Below the pieces are notes generated by a model. That model ran no database searches. It worked only from the letters and a program-made list of their open reading frames with translations, and had not been told where the DNA came from. The position numbers and the translations under genes are program-made. A stretch of DNA of 64,000 nt from Rhizobium cauense (lineage in GTDB: Bacteria; Pseudomonadota; Alphaproteobacteria; Rhizobiales; Rhizobiaceae): positions 62,001 to 126,000 of the forward strand of contig NZ_JAEUAT010000012.1 in the NCBI RefSeq assembly GCF_019511525.1. Reading direction: 5' to 3'. Shown in pieces: positions 33,493 to 44,328 of the stretch (positions are counted from its first letter, which is position 1; each line of letters starts with the position of its first letter).

Positions 33493-36400
33493 ATGACGAA
33501 GACGCCATCCACGGGTTTTGACCAGTTCGCAGCAGCAACGGCTAGCGCGACGGCCAATACGCGTAAATTCGCCTCCGGCCTGCCGCAGAAACAGGGGCTC
33601 TACGACCCGCGCAACGAGCACGATGCCTGCGGCGTCGGCTTTGTCGCCCATATGAAGGGGCAGAAGTCGCACCAGATCGTCAAGGACGGTCTCTTCATTC
33701 TCGAGAACCTGACGCACCGTGGTGCTGTCGGCGCCGATCCGCTGATGGGCGACGGTGCCGGTATTCTCGTGCAGATCCCGGATCGTTTCTTCCGCGAGGA
33801 AATGGCCAAGCAGGGCATCACCTTGCCGAAGGCCGGTGAGTATGGCGTCGGCCATGTCTTCATGCCGCGCGACGAAAAGCAGATCGAGCATTTCAAGAAG
33901 GTGATGCACGACGTCATCGCCGAGGAAGGTCAGGTTCTGCTTGGCTTCCGCGATGTGCCCGTCGACAACTCTTCGCTATCCAAGGCGCCGGATATCGCCG
34001 CGACCGAACCGCATCACTGTCAAATCTTTATCGGCGCCGGCGAGAACGCCGCGACGACCGATGAATTCGAACGCCGCCTGTTCACGCTGCGCAAGGTGAT
34101 CTCGAACCGCATCTATGACGAGTTCGATGGCGAGGAGAGCCATTTCTATCCGGTGTCGCTGTCGTCGGCGACGATCGTCTACAAGGGCATGTTCCTGGCC
34201 TATCAGGTCGGCGCCTATTACAAGGACCTGTCGGACCCCCGCTTCGAAAGCGCGGTTGCCCTCGTCCACCAGCGTTTCTCGACCAACACCTTCCCGTCGT
34301 GGAAGCTGGCGCACCCGTACCGCATGGTCGCCCACAACGGCGAAATCAACACGCTGCGCTCCAACGTAAACTGGATGGCGGCACGCCAGGCCTCCGTGTC
34401 TTCGCCGCTATTTGGCGAGGATATCTCCAAGCTCTGGCCGATCTCCTATGAAGGTCAGTCGGATACGGCCTGCTTTGATAACGCGCTCGAATTCCTCGTG
34501 CGCGGCGGCTACTCCATGGCGCACGCCGTGATGATGCTGATTCCTGAAGCCTGGGCGGGCAACCAGTCGATGGCGGCCGAGCGCAAGGCGTTCTACGAAT
34601 ATCATGCCGCCCTGATGGAGCCGTGGGATGGACCGGCGGCCGTTGCCTTCACCGATGGCAAGCAGATCGGCGCGACGCTCGACCGTAACGGCCTGCGTCC
34701 GGCCCGCTACCTCGTCACCTCTGATGACCGCGTCATTCTCGCTTCGGAAGCCGGCACGCTGCCGGTGGCCGAAGAGGATATCGTCAAGAAGTGGCGCCTG
34801 CAGCCGGGCAAGATGCTGCTCATCGACATGGAGCAGGGCAAGATCATCTCCGACGAGGAGCTGAAGACGGAACTTGCGACCAAGCATCCGTACCGCAACT
34901 GGCTGGATCGCACGCAGCTGATCCTTGAGGACCTGAAGCCGGTCGAGCCGCGCGCGCTGCGCCGCGACGTGTCGCTGCTCAACCGCCAGCAGGCATTCGG
35001 CTATACCACCGAAGACACCAAGATCCTGATGTCGCCGATGGCGACGACGGGCCAGGAAGCCGTTGGTTCGATGGGCACCGATACGCCGATCTCGGCGATG
35101 TCCGAAAAGTCGAAGCTGCTTTACACCTACTTCAAGCAGAACTTCGCGCAGGTCACCAACCCGCCGATCGACCCGATCCGCGAAGAGCTCGTCATGAGCC
35201 TCGTTTCGTTCATCGGGCCGCGTCCGAACATTCTCGACCACACCGGCATGGCGAACGCCAAGCGGCTGGAAGTGCGTCAGCCGATCCTGACCAATGGCGA
35301 TCTCGAAAAGATCCGCTCGATCGGTCACACGGAAGACCGCTTCGACACCAAGACGCTCGACTTCACCTATGATGTCGAGCGCGGCGCCGAAGGCATGCCC
35401 GAGATGCTTGATCGCCTCTGCGAACGTGCGGAAGCGGCGGTCAAGGGCGGCTACAACATCATCGTGCTCTCGGACCGCCAGATCGGACCGGACCGTATCG
35501 CGATCCCGGCACTGCTGGCGACTGCTGCCGTCCACCACCACCTGATCCGCAAGGGTCTGCGCACCTCGGTCGGCCTCGTCGTCGAGACCGGCGAGCCGCG
35601 CGAAGTGCATCACTTCTGCCTGCTCGCGGGCTATGGCGCCGAAGCGATCAACCCTTACCTTGCCTTCGACACGCTGCTCGACATGCATGCCAAGGGCGAG
35701 TTCCCGAAGGAAGTGGACGCCTCCGAAGTCGTCTACCGCTACATCAAGGCGGTCGGCAAGGGCATCCTCAAGGTCATGTCGAAGATGGGTATCTCGACCT
35801 ATCAGTCCTATTGCGGCGGCCAGATCTTCGACGCGATCGGCCTGCAGCAGGAGCTGGTCGACAAGTACTTCTTCGGCACCGCGACGATGATCGAAGGCGT
35901 CGATCTCACTGATATCGCCGAAGAGACCGTTGCCCGCCACACCTCTGCCTTCGGCAAGGATCCGCTGCTGGCGACCACGCTCGATATCGGCGGCGAATAT
36001 GCCTATCGTATGCGCGGCGAAAGCCATGCCTGGACGCCGGATGCGGTGGCCACGCTGCAGCACGCCGTTCGCGGTAATTCGGAGGATCGCTACCGCGAGT
36101 TCGCCGAGATGGTGAACGATTCAGCGCTGCGCATGAACACCATTCGCGGCCTGTTCAAGATCAAGAGCGCTGAGCAGATCGGCCGCAAGCCGGTCGCGCT
36201 CGACGCGGTCGAGCCGGCGGTAGACATCGTCAAGCGCTTCTCGACTGGCGCCATGTCCTTCGGCTCGATCAGCCGTGAGGCGCATACGACGCTGGCGATT
36301 GCGATGAACAAGATCGGCGGCAAGTCCAACACCGGCGAGGGTGGCGAGGAGAGCGATCGCTACTTCCCGCTGCCTGACGGATCGGCGAACCCGGAACGCT

Positions 36401-38214
36401 CGGCGATCAAGCAGATCGCATCGGGACGCTTCGGTGTCACGACCGAGTATCTCGTCAACGCCGACATGCTGCAGATCAAGGTCGCGCAGGGCGCCAAGCC
36501 CGGCGAAGGCGGCCAGCTGCCCGGCCACAAGGTCGACGCGACCGTTGCCAAGACCCGTCACTCGACACCGGGCGTCGGCCTGATCTCGCCGCCGCCGCAC
36601 CATGACATCTATTCGATCGAAGATCTGGCGCAGCTGATCTACGACCTGAAGAACGTCAACCCGACGTCCGATGTCTCGGTCAAGCTCGTCTCTGAAGTCG
36701 GCGTCGGCACGGTGGCCGCCGGCGTTGCCAAGGCGCGCGCCGACCACATCACCGTCTCCGGCTTCGACGGCGGCACCGGCGCTTCGCCACTGACCTCGCT
36801 GAAGCACGCGGGCTCTCCATGGGAAATCGGCCTTGCCGAAACCCAGCAGACACTGGTGCTGAACGGCCTGCGTTCGCGTATCGCGCTGCAGGTCGATGGT
36901 GGTCTGAAGACCGGCCGCGACGTTATCATCGGGGCGCTGCTCGGCGCCGACGAGTTCGGCTTCGCAACCGCGCCAGTCATTGCCGCCGGCTGCATCATGA
37001 TGCGCAAGTGCCATCTGAACACCTGCCCCGTGGGCGTTGCCACGCAGGATCCTGTCCTGCGCAAGCGCTTCAAGGGCACGCCGGAGCATGTCATCAACTA
37101 CTTCTTCTTCGTCGCCAACGAAGTGCGCGAGATCCTGGCGTCGCTCGGCTTCACCAAGTTCGACGAGATCATCGGCGCTTCGGAGCTGCTCGAGAAGGAT
37201 GAGATGCTGGCGCATTGGAAGTCCAAGGGTCTCGACTTCAGCCGCATCTTCCACAAGGTCGAGGCGCCGAAGGAGGCAACTTACTGGACATCACGACAGA
37301 AGCACCCGATCGACGACATTCTCGATCGCAAGCTGATCGCTGAAGCCGAGCCTGCACTGTCTTCGAAGACGCCTGTGTCCTTCGAGGTCGACATCAAGAA
37401 CGTCGACCGCTCGGCGGGTGCGATGCTGTCTGGTGAAGTTGCCAAGCGCTACAACCACCGCGGCCTGAAGGAAGATACGATCAACGTGACGCTCAAGGGC
37501 ACGGCGGGCCAGTCGTTCGGCGCCTTCCTGGCTCGCGGCATCACCTTCAACCTGATCGGTGACGGCAACGACTATGTCGGCAAGGGTCTTTCGGGCGGCA
37601 AGATCATCGTCCGGCCGCCTGAGAATGCGAAGATCGTCGCGGAAGAGTCGATCATCGTCGGCAACACCGTTCTCTACGGTGCGACCGAAGGCGAGTGCTA
37701 CTTCCGTGGTGTCGCGGGCGAGCGCTTCGCGGTCCGCAACTCGGGTGCGATTGCCATCGTCGAAGGCGTGGGCGACCACGGCTGCGAATACATGACGGGC
37801 GGCGTGGTGGTCGTTCTCGGCCAAACGGGTCGTAACTTCGCGGCCGGCATGTCCGGTGGCGTCGCTTACGTGCTGGACGAGGTTGGCGATTTCGCCAAGC
37901 GCTGCAACATGGCGATGGTCGAACTCGAGCCGGTTCCCGAAGAAGACGACATGCTCGAGAAGCTGCATCATCACGGCGGCGACCTCATGCACAAGGGACG
38001 GGTCGACGTCTCCGGTGACATGACGCGCCACGACGAGGAGCGCCTCTACCAGCTGATCTCCAACCATCTGCACTACACGGGCTCCACCCGCGCCAAGCAG
38101 ATCCTGGACAACTGGGTCGACTACCGTCCGAAGTTCCGCAAGGTCATGCCGGTCGAGTACCGCCGTGCTCTGGAAGAGATGGAACGCGCCCGCATGGGAA
38201 TTGCGGCGGAGTAA
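33493..38214 (+). CDS. gltB: Glutamate synthase (NADPH), large subunit
   Basis: The 1573-residue chain is the GOGAT alpha subunit. A propeptide of about 45 residues precedes catalytic Cys46 in DACGVGFVAH, which becomes the N-terminal nucleophile of the class II amidotransferase domain after cleavage. Then come the central domain, the FMN-binding barrel with the 3Fe-4S motif CIMMRKCHLNTC, and the C-terminal GXGXG beta-helix (near GDGNDYVGKGLSGG). Glutamine amide nitrogen tunnels to the FMN site to aminate 2-oxoglutarate. Two ATGs are adjacent; I chose 33493 because AGGAGG is five bases upstream of it. gltD follows 222 bases later. With glutamine synthetase this is the main ammonia assimilation route. 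Confidence 0.97.
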   Translation: MTKTPSTGFDQFAAATASATANTRKFASGLPQKQGLYDPRNEHDACGVGFVAHMKGQKSHQIVKDGLFILENLTHRGAVGADPLMGDGAGILVQIPDRFFREEMAKQGITLPKAGEYGVGHVFMPRDEKQIEHFKKVMHDVIAEEGQVLLGFRDVPVDNSSLSKAPDIAATEPHHCQIFIGAGENAATTDEFERRLFTLRKVISNRIYDEFDGEESHFYPVSLSSATIVYKGMFLAYQVGAYYKDLSDPRFESAVALVHQRFSTNTFPSWKLAHPYRMVAHNGEINTLRSNVNWMAARQASVSSPLFGEDISKLWPISYEGQSDTACFDNALEFLVRGGYSMAHAVMMLIPEAWAGNQSMAAERKAFYEYHAALMEPWDGPAAVAFTDGKQIGATLDRNGLRPARYLVTSDDRVILASEAGTLPVAEEDIVKKWRLQPGKMLLIDMEQGKIISDEELKTELATKHPYRNWLDRTQLILEDLKPVEPRALRRDVSLLNRQQAFGYTTEDTKILMSPMATTGQEAVGSMGTDTPISAMSEKSKLLYTYFKQNFAQVTNPPIDPIREELVMSLVSFIGPRPNILDHTGMANAKRLEVRQPILTNGDLEKIRSIGHTEDRFDTKTLDFTYDVERGAEGMPEMLDRLCERAEAAVKGGYNIIVLSDRQIGPDRIAIPALLATAAVHHHLIRKGLRTSVGLVVETGEPREVHHFCLLAGYGAEAINPYLAFDTLLDMHAKGEFPKEVDASEVVYRYIKAVGKGILKVMSKMGISTYQSYCGGQIFDAIGLQQELVDKYFFGTATMIEGVDLTDIAEETVARHTSAFGKDPLLATTLDIGGEYAYRMRGESHAWTPDAVATLQHAVRGNSEDRYREFAEMVNDSALRMNTIRGLFKIKSAEQIGRKPVALDAVEPAVDIVKRFSTGAMSFGSISREAHTTLAIAMNKIGGKSNTGEGGEESDRYFPLPDGSANPERSAIKQIASGRFGVTTEYLVNADMLQIKVAQGAKPGEGGQLPGHKVDATVAKTRHSTPGVGLISPPPHHDIYSIEDLAQLIYDLKNVNPTSDVSVKLVSEVGVGTVAAGVAKARADHITVSGFDGGTGASPLTSLKHAGSPWEIGLAETQQTLVLNGLRSRIALQVDGGLKTGRDVIIGALLGADEFGFATAPVIAAGCIMMRKCHLNTCPVGVATQDPVLRKRFKGTPEHVINYFFFVANEVREILASLGFTKFDEIIGASELLEKDEMLAHWKSKGLDFSRIFHKVEAPKEATYWTSRQKHPIDDILDRKLIAEAEPALSSKTPVSFEVDIKNVDRSAGAMLSGEVAKRYNHRGLKEDTINVTLKGTAGQSFGAFLARGITFNLIGDGNDYVGKGLSGGKIIVRPPENAKIVAEESIIVGNTVLYGATEGECYFRGVAGERFAVRNSGAIAIVEGVGDHGCEYMTGGVVVVLGQTGRNFAAGMSGGVAYVLDEVGDFAKRCNMAMVELEPVPEEDDMLEKLHHHGGDLMHKGRVDVSGDMTRHDEERLYQLISNHLHYTGSTRAKQILDNWVDYRPKFRKVMPVEYRRALEEMERARMGIAAE

Positions 38215-38436
38215 ATACGCTTACTTCCGTTGCGCCGGCGAAGGCTGGCGCGGCGGATGACCGAAATATCTCAATGACCCACGCATCGGCAGCAGCCTCA
38301 GGCAGCGCAGACGCGTGGATGGCACTCAAGGGATATGCTTGATGACGGTCGAAAGAAGCAACTTGCCTCCGCTGTCGAGGCTGATGATGGACAACTGGCC
38401 GCAGGCGAGGCGGTCATGAGTGTAAGGGACGAAAAT

Positions 38437-39891
<1,455 letters not shown>

Positions 39892-39962
39892 GCGACTGAT
39901 ATCTACAGAATGAATGGGGCCGCGTTAAGCGACCCTTTTCGTTTCATCGATGTCCCCACGCC

Positions 39963-40562
39963 TCACAGGCTCCTCAGCCATTCATGGCCGGGGTGGCACG
40001 CGGCAAGGGACGTTTTCAGCCACTGGCGTTCCGAAGATAGGAGCTTCGGGAGGGCCCTTTCGAAATCGGCCTCATCCTTGGCGCGTTGGTATTTTGCCTT
40101 GAATAGAAGAATGGCTGCCGGCTTCAGATAGGGGATGCCATCCTCGGTCCTGGCGACGATCTCGGCGCGCGGTAGAGAAATGGCGGGATCTCGCTTGTAG
40201 ATCCACGTATCGAGCGTTCCCGGCTCGATCATCATATCGACGCGCCAGCGCCGCGCCTCGACGTCCAGACACCAGACTTGCGAGATCGTTGCCGGAGGCT
40301 CCTCATTCGCGGGCAGGCGCTCGACGATGCCATCTCCGACCGAGTGGAATTCCATGCCTTCGAGAGCACCGCGAAAGACACCGAGATCGTGGCGCAGGAC
40401 AGTGAATTCGAGGTCCTCATGTTCGCGCGTCTGGTGCCCGTGCCAAAGGTCGAGCGCCCATCCGCCAACGATGCACCAGGGTCTTGTGATAGCGCTCAGC
40501 CGGGCTGCCAATTCCGTGGGATGCCATGGAGACCATGCGTCGTGAGCAATCGGGGGATGCAT
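39963..40562 (-). CDS. Nucleotidyltransferase-fold protein (aminoglycoside adenylyltransferase-like)
   Basis: The 199-residue protein contains the minimal nucleotidyltransferase core WCIVGGWALDLWHGHQTREHEDLEF, resembling the GG...D.E pattern of aminoglycoside 2''-adenylyltransferase/LinB-like proteins. A third acidic strand may be WRVDMMIEPG. The helical C-terminal half includes KAKYQRAKDEADFERALP. Whether it modifies antibiotics or another small molecule is unknown; many chromosomal relatives have no resistance role. The start at ATG 40562 has only a weak SD. It converges on gltD. Confidence 0.75.
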   Translation of the reverse strand: MHPPIAHDAWSPWHPTELAARLSAITRPWCIVGGWALDLWHGHQTREHEDLEFTVLRHDLGVFRGALEGMEFHSVGDGIVERLPANEEPPATISQVWCLDVEARRWRVDMMIEPGTLDTWIYKRDPAISLPRAEIVARTEDGIPYLKPAAILLFKAKYQRAKDEADFERALPKLLSSERQWLKTSLAACHPGHEWLRSL

Positions 40563-40649
40563 GGATCTGGTTTCTCACTGCGTGGCAAGGAGTAGCGGCA
40601 AAGTCCGCGGCCCGCCGCCGTTGGCCGAGATGCCTTTGGGGAAGGCTGT

Positions 40650-41855
40650 CTATTTGATGGAAACCTGCGCTGTGGGCTTCGGCGGTGTCATACGATAGTC
40701 ATCGACGCGGCCGGCCGGGGGAGGCGCCATTTCGCCATCCTGAACGAGCATGTCGCGCGGCGACTTCGTCGCGCTGACCGGAAGGATCCTGCCGCCAAGG
40801 AGCTCCGCCCCGCCATCGAGATTAGGGTCGGAGAGGCTGATCGGTTCGGTACGGCCGGGCGTTGCGACAGCATCGATTATCGGAGCATTGCCTGTATCGA
40901 GGCGGACAAGGTCGGGGCTTGCCTGCGTGCCCAGAATACGGCGCACCGGCTTCTCGACATAGAAGGCGAGCTTGCGCCGGCCGGCTTCGGTGAGGTTGAT
41001 GCCGTCGGAAGTGCGCAGTCGGACCTGCTGGCCGTTGATATCAGAGCCGGTGACGATGAATTCGCCGCCTTCGCTGACGAAACCGTCCCAGATATCGACG
41101 AATTCGCCGCCGATGCTTTCCATCTGCTTGCGGAACAACTGGTTGAGCTGGACGGCGTCGGATGTCATCGCGGGCGAATCAAAGGCTGGCAGGCCAACCC
41201 AGAGCAGCGGGATCTTGCGGCTGGTAACCTGTTTGCCGAAGGCTTCGACACGACGTTGATACTCGGCGTACCAGCCCTCCGTCCTGAATTTCTCCTTGCC
41301 TATATCCGTCACCATCTGCTGGCGATCATTGGCGCCGAGCATGACGATGACCATGGCTGGCTTCGCCTCGTCGAGAAACGTCGTCAGCTGCTGCGGCCAA
41401 TTGTAATAGTCGTCGCGCACCAGGCCCGAGGCCACGTTGCTGTGCGACTCGATGACAACGCCGGGCGAATCGCGGAACGCGGCGTCCATGCCGACTCCGA
41501 GACCACCAGCGAGAAAATCGCCAACGACAAGAATCTTCTGAGCATTGGCAAGCTTTTCGACCACCTTCTCTTCAACGACAGCGGGTGCAGCCGCGCGTGG
41601 TGCGGCAGCGGCAGCCTTCGGCGCGACTTTTCGTTTCGGAGCAGGCTGTCGCTGCGGCGCGTTCTGAGACGGCGCTTGCGGCGGATATTCCTGGATGTAG
41701 CGACGACCGAGGAAGAAATCGAAAATGGAGCGGCGATAGTAATAGCGTTCCTGCGCATCGGCCACATGCACCGGCAGCGCGCTGAAGACAAGCACCAGCG
41801 TGGCGGTGCCGATCGCACCCCAGCGCAGCGTTACCCGGTTTACTCGTTTACGCAT
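40650..41855 (-). CDS. DUF459 SGNH-fold exported protein lacking catalytic Ser and His
   Basis: From ATG 41855 the protein is 401 residues: a basic N terminus and hydrophobic segment (about 12-33) ending in VADAQE as a signal peptide, a Tyr/Arg-rich and Pro/Ala-rich linker, then an SGNH-like domain (about 105-310). Family motifs are recognisable but altered: block I reads VVGDFLAGGLG, with Phe114 where the nucleophile Ser of GDS should be; block III is MLGANDRQ (intact Asn); block V reads SDGINLTEAG, with Asn287 where the catalytic His is expected. It is therefore probably non-hydrolytic. DUF459 proteins are linked to envelope polysaccharide metabolism. It sits next to an MltB-like gene, separated by 83 bases. 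Confidence 0.82.
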   Translation of the reverse strand: MRKRVNRVTLRWGAIGTATLVLVFSALPVHVADAQERYYYRRSIFDFFLGRRYIQEYPPQAPSQNAPQRQPAPKRKVAPKAAAAAPRAAAPAVVEEKVVEKLANAQKILVVGDFLAGGLGVGMDAAFRDSPGVVIESHSNVASGLVRDDYYNWPQQLTTFLDEAKPAMVIVMLGANDRQQMVTDIGKEKFRTEGWYAEYQRRVEAFGKQVTSRKIPLLWVGLPAFDSPAMTSDAVQLNQLFRKQMESIGGEFVDIWDGFVSEGGEFIVTGSDINGQQVRLRTSDGINLTEAGRRKLAFYVEKPVRRILGTQASPDLVRLDTGNAPIIDAVATPGRTEPISLSDPNLDGGAELLGGRILPVSATKSPRDMLVQDGEMAPPPAGRVDDYRMTPPKPTAQVSIK

Positions 41856-41938
41856 AATCAGCAGCCTCGCGTCTGCCGGCATTCTCGCATGGAGCGGGAA
41901 CTTGCGTCCACACCCCAAAATGCATGTCGCCGATTATT

Positions 41939-43162
41939 CTACCTGCGAAGCGCGTTCAGGAGCGGCAGCGATGGCTCGCCGTCCTGTTGCATTCCCATGC
42001 GAGCCTGGACTGCCGCAATGGCTGCCTTGGATCCGCTGCCGAAGTTTCCATCGACCTCGCCGTCGTAATAGCCAAGCGTCTTCAGGCGCGTCTGCAGTTC
42101 GAACTTCTCTTTCATGTCGAGGGTGCCGTCCGGTCGGGGCCAGCGCTGTTTCATGCCGCCGTAGCCGGCGAGCTCGTCTGCAAGCAGCCCGACGCCGATC
42201 GCATAGCTGTCCGAGGCGTTGTATCTCTTGATCGTGAAGAAGTTGCTGGTCATGAGGAAGCCAGGGCCGTTCGGACCCGCCGGCATCTTGAGGACCGCAT
42301 TGCCGCCACCATCCCGGAAGCCTTTGCCGTTAGGCCGTGTCAGGCCAAGGGAGGCCCACTGCGCCAGCGTGTGGGTCTTGCCGACCTGCTTGCGTGCGTT
42401 CGGCGGCACGACGACCTCGTAGCCCCAGGTCTTGCCTCTGTCCCAGCCGTTCTTCATCAGAAGGTTTGCAGACGTCGCCAGGGCATCTGGCACGGAGTTC
42501 CAGATGTCGCGGTGGCCGTTGCCGTCCGCGTCGACTGCATAGAGCAGATAGCTTGTCGGAATGAACTGGGTGTGGCCCATGGCGCCTGCCCAGGAACCGG
42601 TCATGCCATCAGAAGAGATGTCGCCGTTCTGGAGGATCTTCAGAGCCGCGATGAGCTGCTTCTTGGCAAACTTTGCACGGCGCTCATCGGCATATGCAAG
42701 TGTCGCCAGGGCGCGGGGCACGTAGTGCAGGCGGTCGTCCTTGTCGAGAACTGCGCCATAATTGGATTCCATCGACCATATCGCGAGGAGAATCGATTTG
42801 TCGACTCCGAAGCGGCGTTCGATCGCATTCAGCGTTGCGGCATGTTTGGCGGCCATCTGGCGGCCGATCTGGACCGTGTAGGGATTTACACGGGAATCTA
42901 CGTAGTCCCAGATTTTTGTTGTAAATTCAGGCTGATAGGCCGCCTTCTCGAGGACTGTCGGGTCCGGATCGCTGACGCCTGCGAAGGCTTTGCGATAGGT
43001 TGCCTTGCTGATGCCATTTTGAGCGGCAGTTTGATAAAAGTCCGCGATCCACTTCTGGAACCGCTGATCTGCTTTCGCGTTGATGGGGGCCAGGCCGGTG
43101 GACGCGGTCACGATGAGTGCAATAGCAAGACCACGAAGGGAATTTCTGTGATTTTGAGTCAT
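41939..43162 (-). CDS. MltB-type lytic murein transglycosylase with peptidoglycan-binding domain
   Basis: The 407-residue protein has a Sec signal peptide (about 1-31, ending INAKA), a catalytic SLT_2/MltB domain (about 33-330) with catalytic Glu in AIWSMESNYGAV and GAMGHTQFIPTSYLLYAVD, and a C-terminal peptidoglycan-binding domain (about 350-405, LQTRLKTLGYYDGEVDGNFG). It cleaves the MurNAc-GlcNAc bond to 1,6-anhydro ends in the periplasm. No lipobox Cys is visible, so it is likely soluble rather than a lipoprotein. It is divergent from galU. Confidence 0.92.
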   Translation of the reverse strand: MTQNHRNSLRGLAIALIVTASTGLAPINAKADQRFQKWIADFYQTAAQNGISKATYRKAFAGVSDPDPTVLEKAAYQPEFTTKIWDYVDSRVNPYTVQIGRQMAAKHAATLNAIERRFGVDKSILLAIWSMESNYGAVLDKDDRLHYVPRALATLAYADERRAKFAKKQLIAALKILQNGDISSDGMTGSWAGAMGHTQFIPTSYLLYAVDADGNGHRDIWNSVPDALATSANLLMKNGWDRGKTWGYEVVVPPNARKQVGKTHTLAQWASLGLTRPNGKGFRDGGGNAVLKMPAGPNGPGFLMTSNFFTIKRYNASDSYAIGVGLLADELAGYGGMKQRWPRPDGTLDMKEKFELQTRLKTLGYYDGEVDGNFGSGSKAAIAAVQARMGMQQDGEPSLPLLNALRR

Positions 43163-43362
43163 CGGCGGTCATCCGTCCTTTCGTTTCAGGCACAGCAGAG
43201 CGCGAAGTTCCGCTCAGGCCCGAGACTACCTGAACGGAGTCAACAAATTCTTTACCATGACACGTGAACGCAGTCACCATTTGCAAAACGGTAGCAAATC
43301 TCATCTAGTCCAATCAAAAATGCCTTTTATTTCAAGCGATGTGATCATCGCAGGAGGATTGT

Positions 43363-44250
43363 GTGGCAGAGCATAAAAAAGTTCGCAAAGCTGTATTTCC
43401 AGTTGCTGGCCTCGGGACTCGCTTTCTCCCGGCTACCAAAGCAGTGCCGAAGGAAATGCTGACTGTCGTCGATAAACCCATCATTCAGTATGTGGTCGAC
43501 GAAGCCCTGGAAGCTGGCATCGAGCACTTCGTTTTTGTCACGGGTCGCAACAAGCACATCATCGAAGATTACTTCGATATCCACTTCGAACTCGAGCAGA
43601 CGTTGCGCGAGCGCAGCAAGAAGGCGGAAATGACGCTGCTTGCCGGCCAGCTTCCCAAGGCTGGTACGGTCAGCTTCACCCGCCAGCAGGAGCCGCTCGG
43701 GCTCGGCCACGCCGTCTGGTGCGCCCGCGAGATCGTCGGCAACGAGCCGTTCGCGCTGCTGTTGCCCGACATGATCATGAAGAGCGAAGGCAAGGGTTGC
43801 ATGAAGGGCATGATCGACCTCTATGCCCAGAGCGGTGGCAACATTATCGCCGTCGAGGAATGCGCCCCTGATCAGGCTCACAAGTATGGCATCGTTGGCG
43901 TCGGTGAAGCGATCGGTGATGGTTTCCGCATCACCGGCATGGTCGAGAAGCCGGCAAAGGGCACTGCTCCTTCGAACTACTTCATCAACGGCCGCTACAT
44001 CCTGCAGCCTGAGGTCTTCAAGATCTTGGAAACCCAGGAGCGTGGCGCCGGCAACGAGATCCAGTTGACGGACGGCATGCTGAAGCTGCTCAAGGATCAG
44101 ACCTTCGCAGGCTATCACTTCCGTGGCACGACCTATGACTGCGGCGCCAAGGACGGCTTCATTCTCGCCAACGTGGCGTTTGCACTGGAACGTGCCGACA
44201 TTCGCCCGAGCGTCGAGGAAGGCTTCAAGGCGCTGTTGAAGGGTCTCTAA
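43363..44250 (+). CDS. galU: UTP-glucose-1-phosphate uridylyltransferase
   Basis: The 295-residue enzyme makes UDP-glucose for exopolysaccharide, lipopolysaccharide and cyclic glucans. The nucleotide loop GLGTRFLPATKAVPKEM and the later EKPAKGTAPSNYFINGRY are characteristic. It starts at GTG 43363 with AGGAGG upstream. In S. meliloti the orthologue is called exoN2 by my recollection. It is followed by a 14-bp stem terminator at 44282. Function is secure from sequence. Confidence 0.96.
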   Translation: MAEHKKVRKAVFPVAGLGTRFLPATKAVPKEMLTVVDKPIIQYVVDEALEAGIEHFVFVTGRNKHIIEDYFDIHFELEQTLRERSKKAEMTLLAGQLPKAGTVSFTRQQEPLGLGHAVWCAREIVGNEPFALLLPDMIMKSEGKGCMKGMIDLYAQSGGNIIAVEECAPDQAHKYGIVGVGEAIGDGFRITGMVEKPAKGTAPSNYFINGRYILQPEVFKILETQERGAGNEIQLTDGMLKLLKDQTFAGYHFRGTTYDCGAKDGFILANVAFALERADIRPSVEEGFKALLKGL

Positions 44251-44281
44251 GACCAATTCACCTGGCTTTTGTACAAATTGG

Positions 44282-44314
44282 ATCCGCCTTCAAGTCTCCC
44301 ACTTGGAGGCGGAT
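44282..44314. terminator. Strong terminator between galU and the outer-membrane barrel gene
   Basis: ATCCGCCTTCAAGT and ACTTGGAGGCGGAT form a 14-bp stem with one G-U pair and a five-base loop, then TTTCATTTC on the plus strand. It separates two convergent genes and primarily serves galU. Confidence 0.8.
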
Positions 44315-44328
44315 TTCATTTCAGCGTT

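Noticed and set aside
34408..36063. 551-residue minus-strand open frame opposite gltB
   Set aside because: It is a shadow of gltB, whose sequence is continuous and fully conserved across this range.
38232..38251. Imperfect GC-rich inverted repeat in the gltB-gltD spacer
   Set aside because: It faintly resembles dispersed rhizobial intergenic palindromes, but a single degenerate copy is not enough to call a repeat family.
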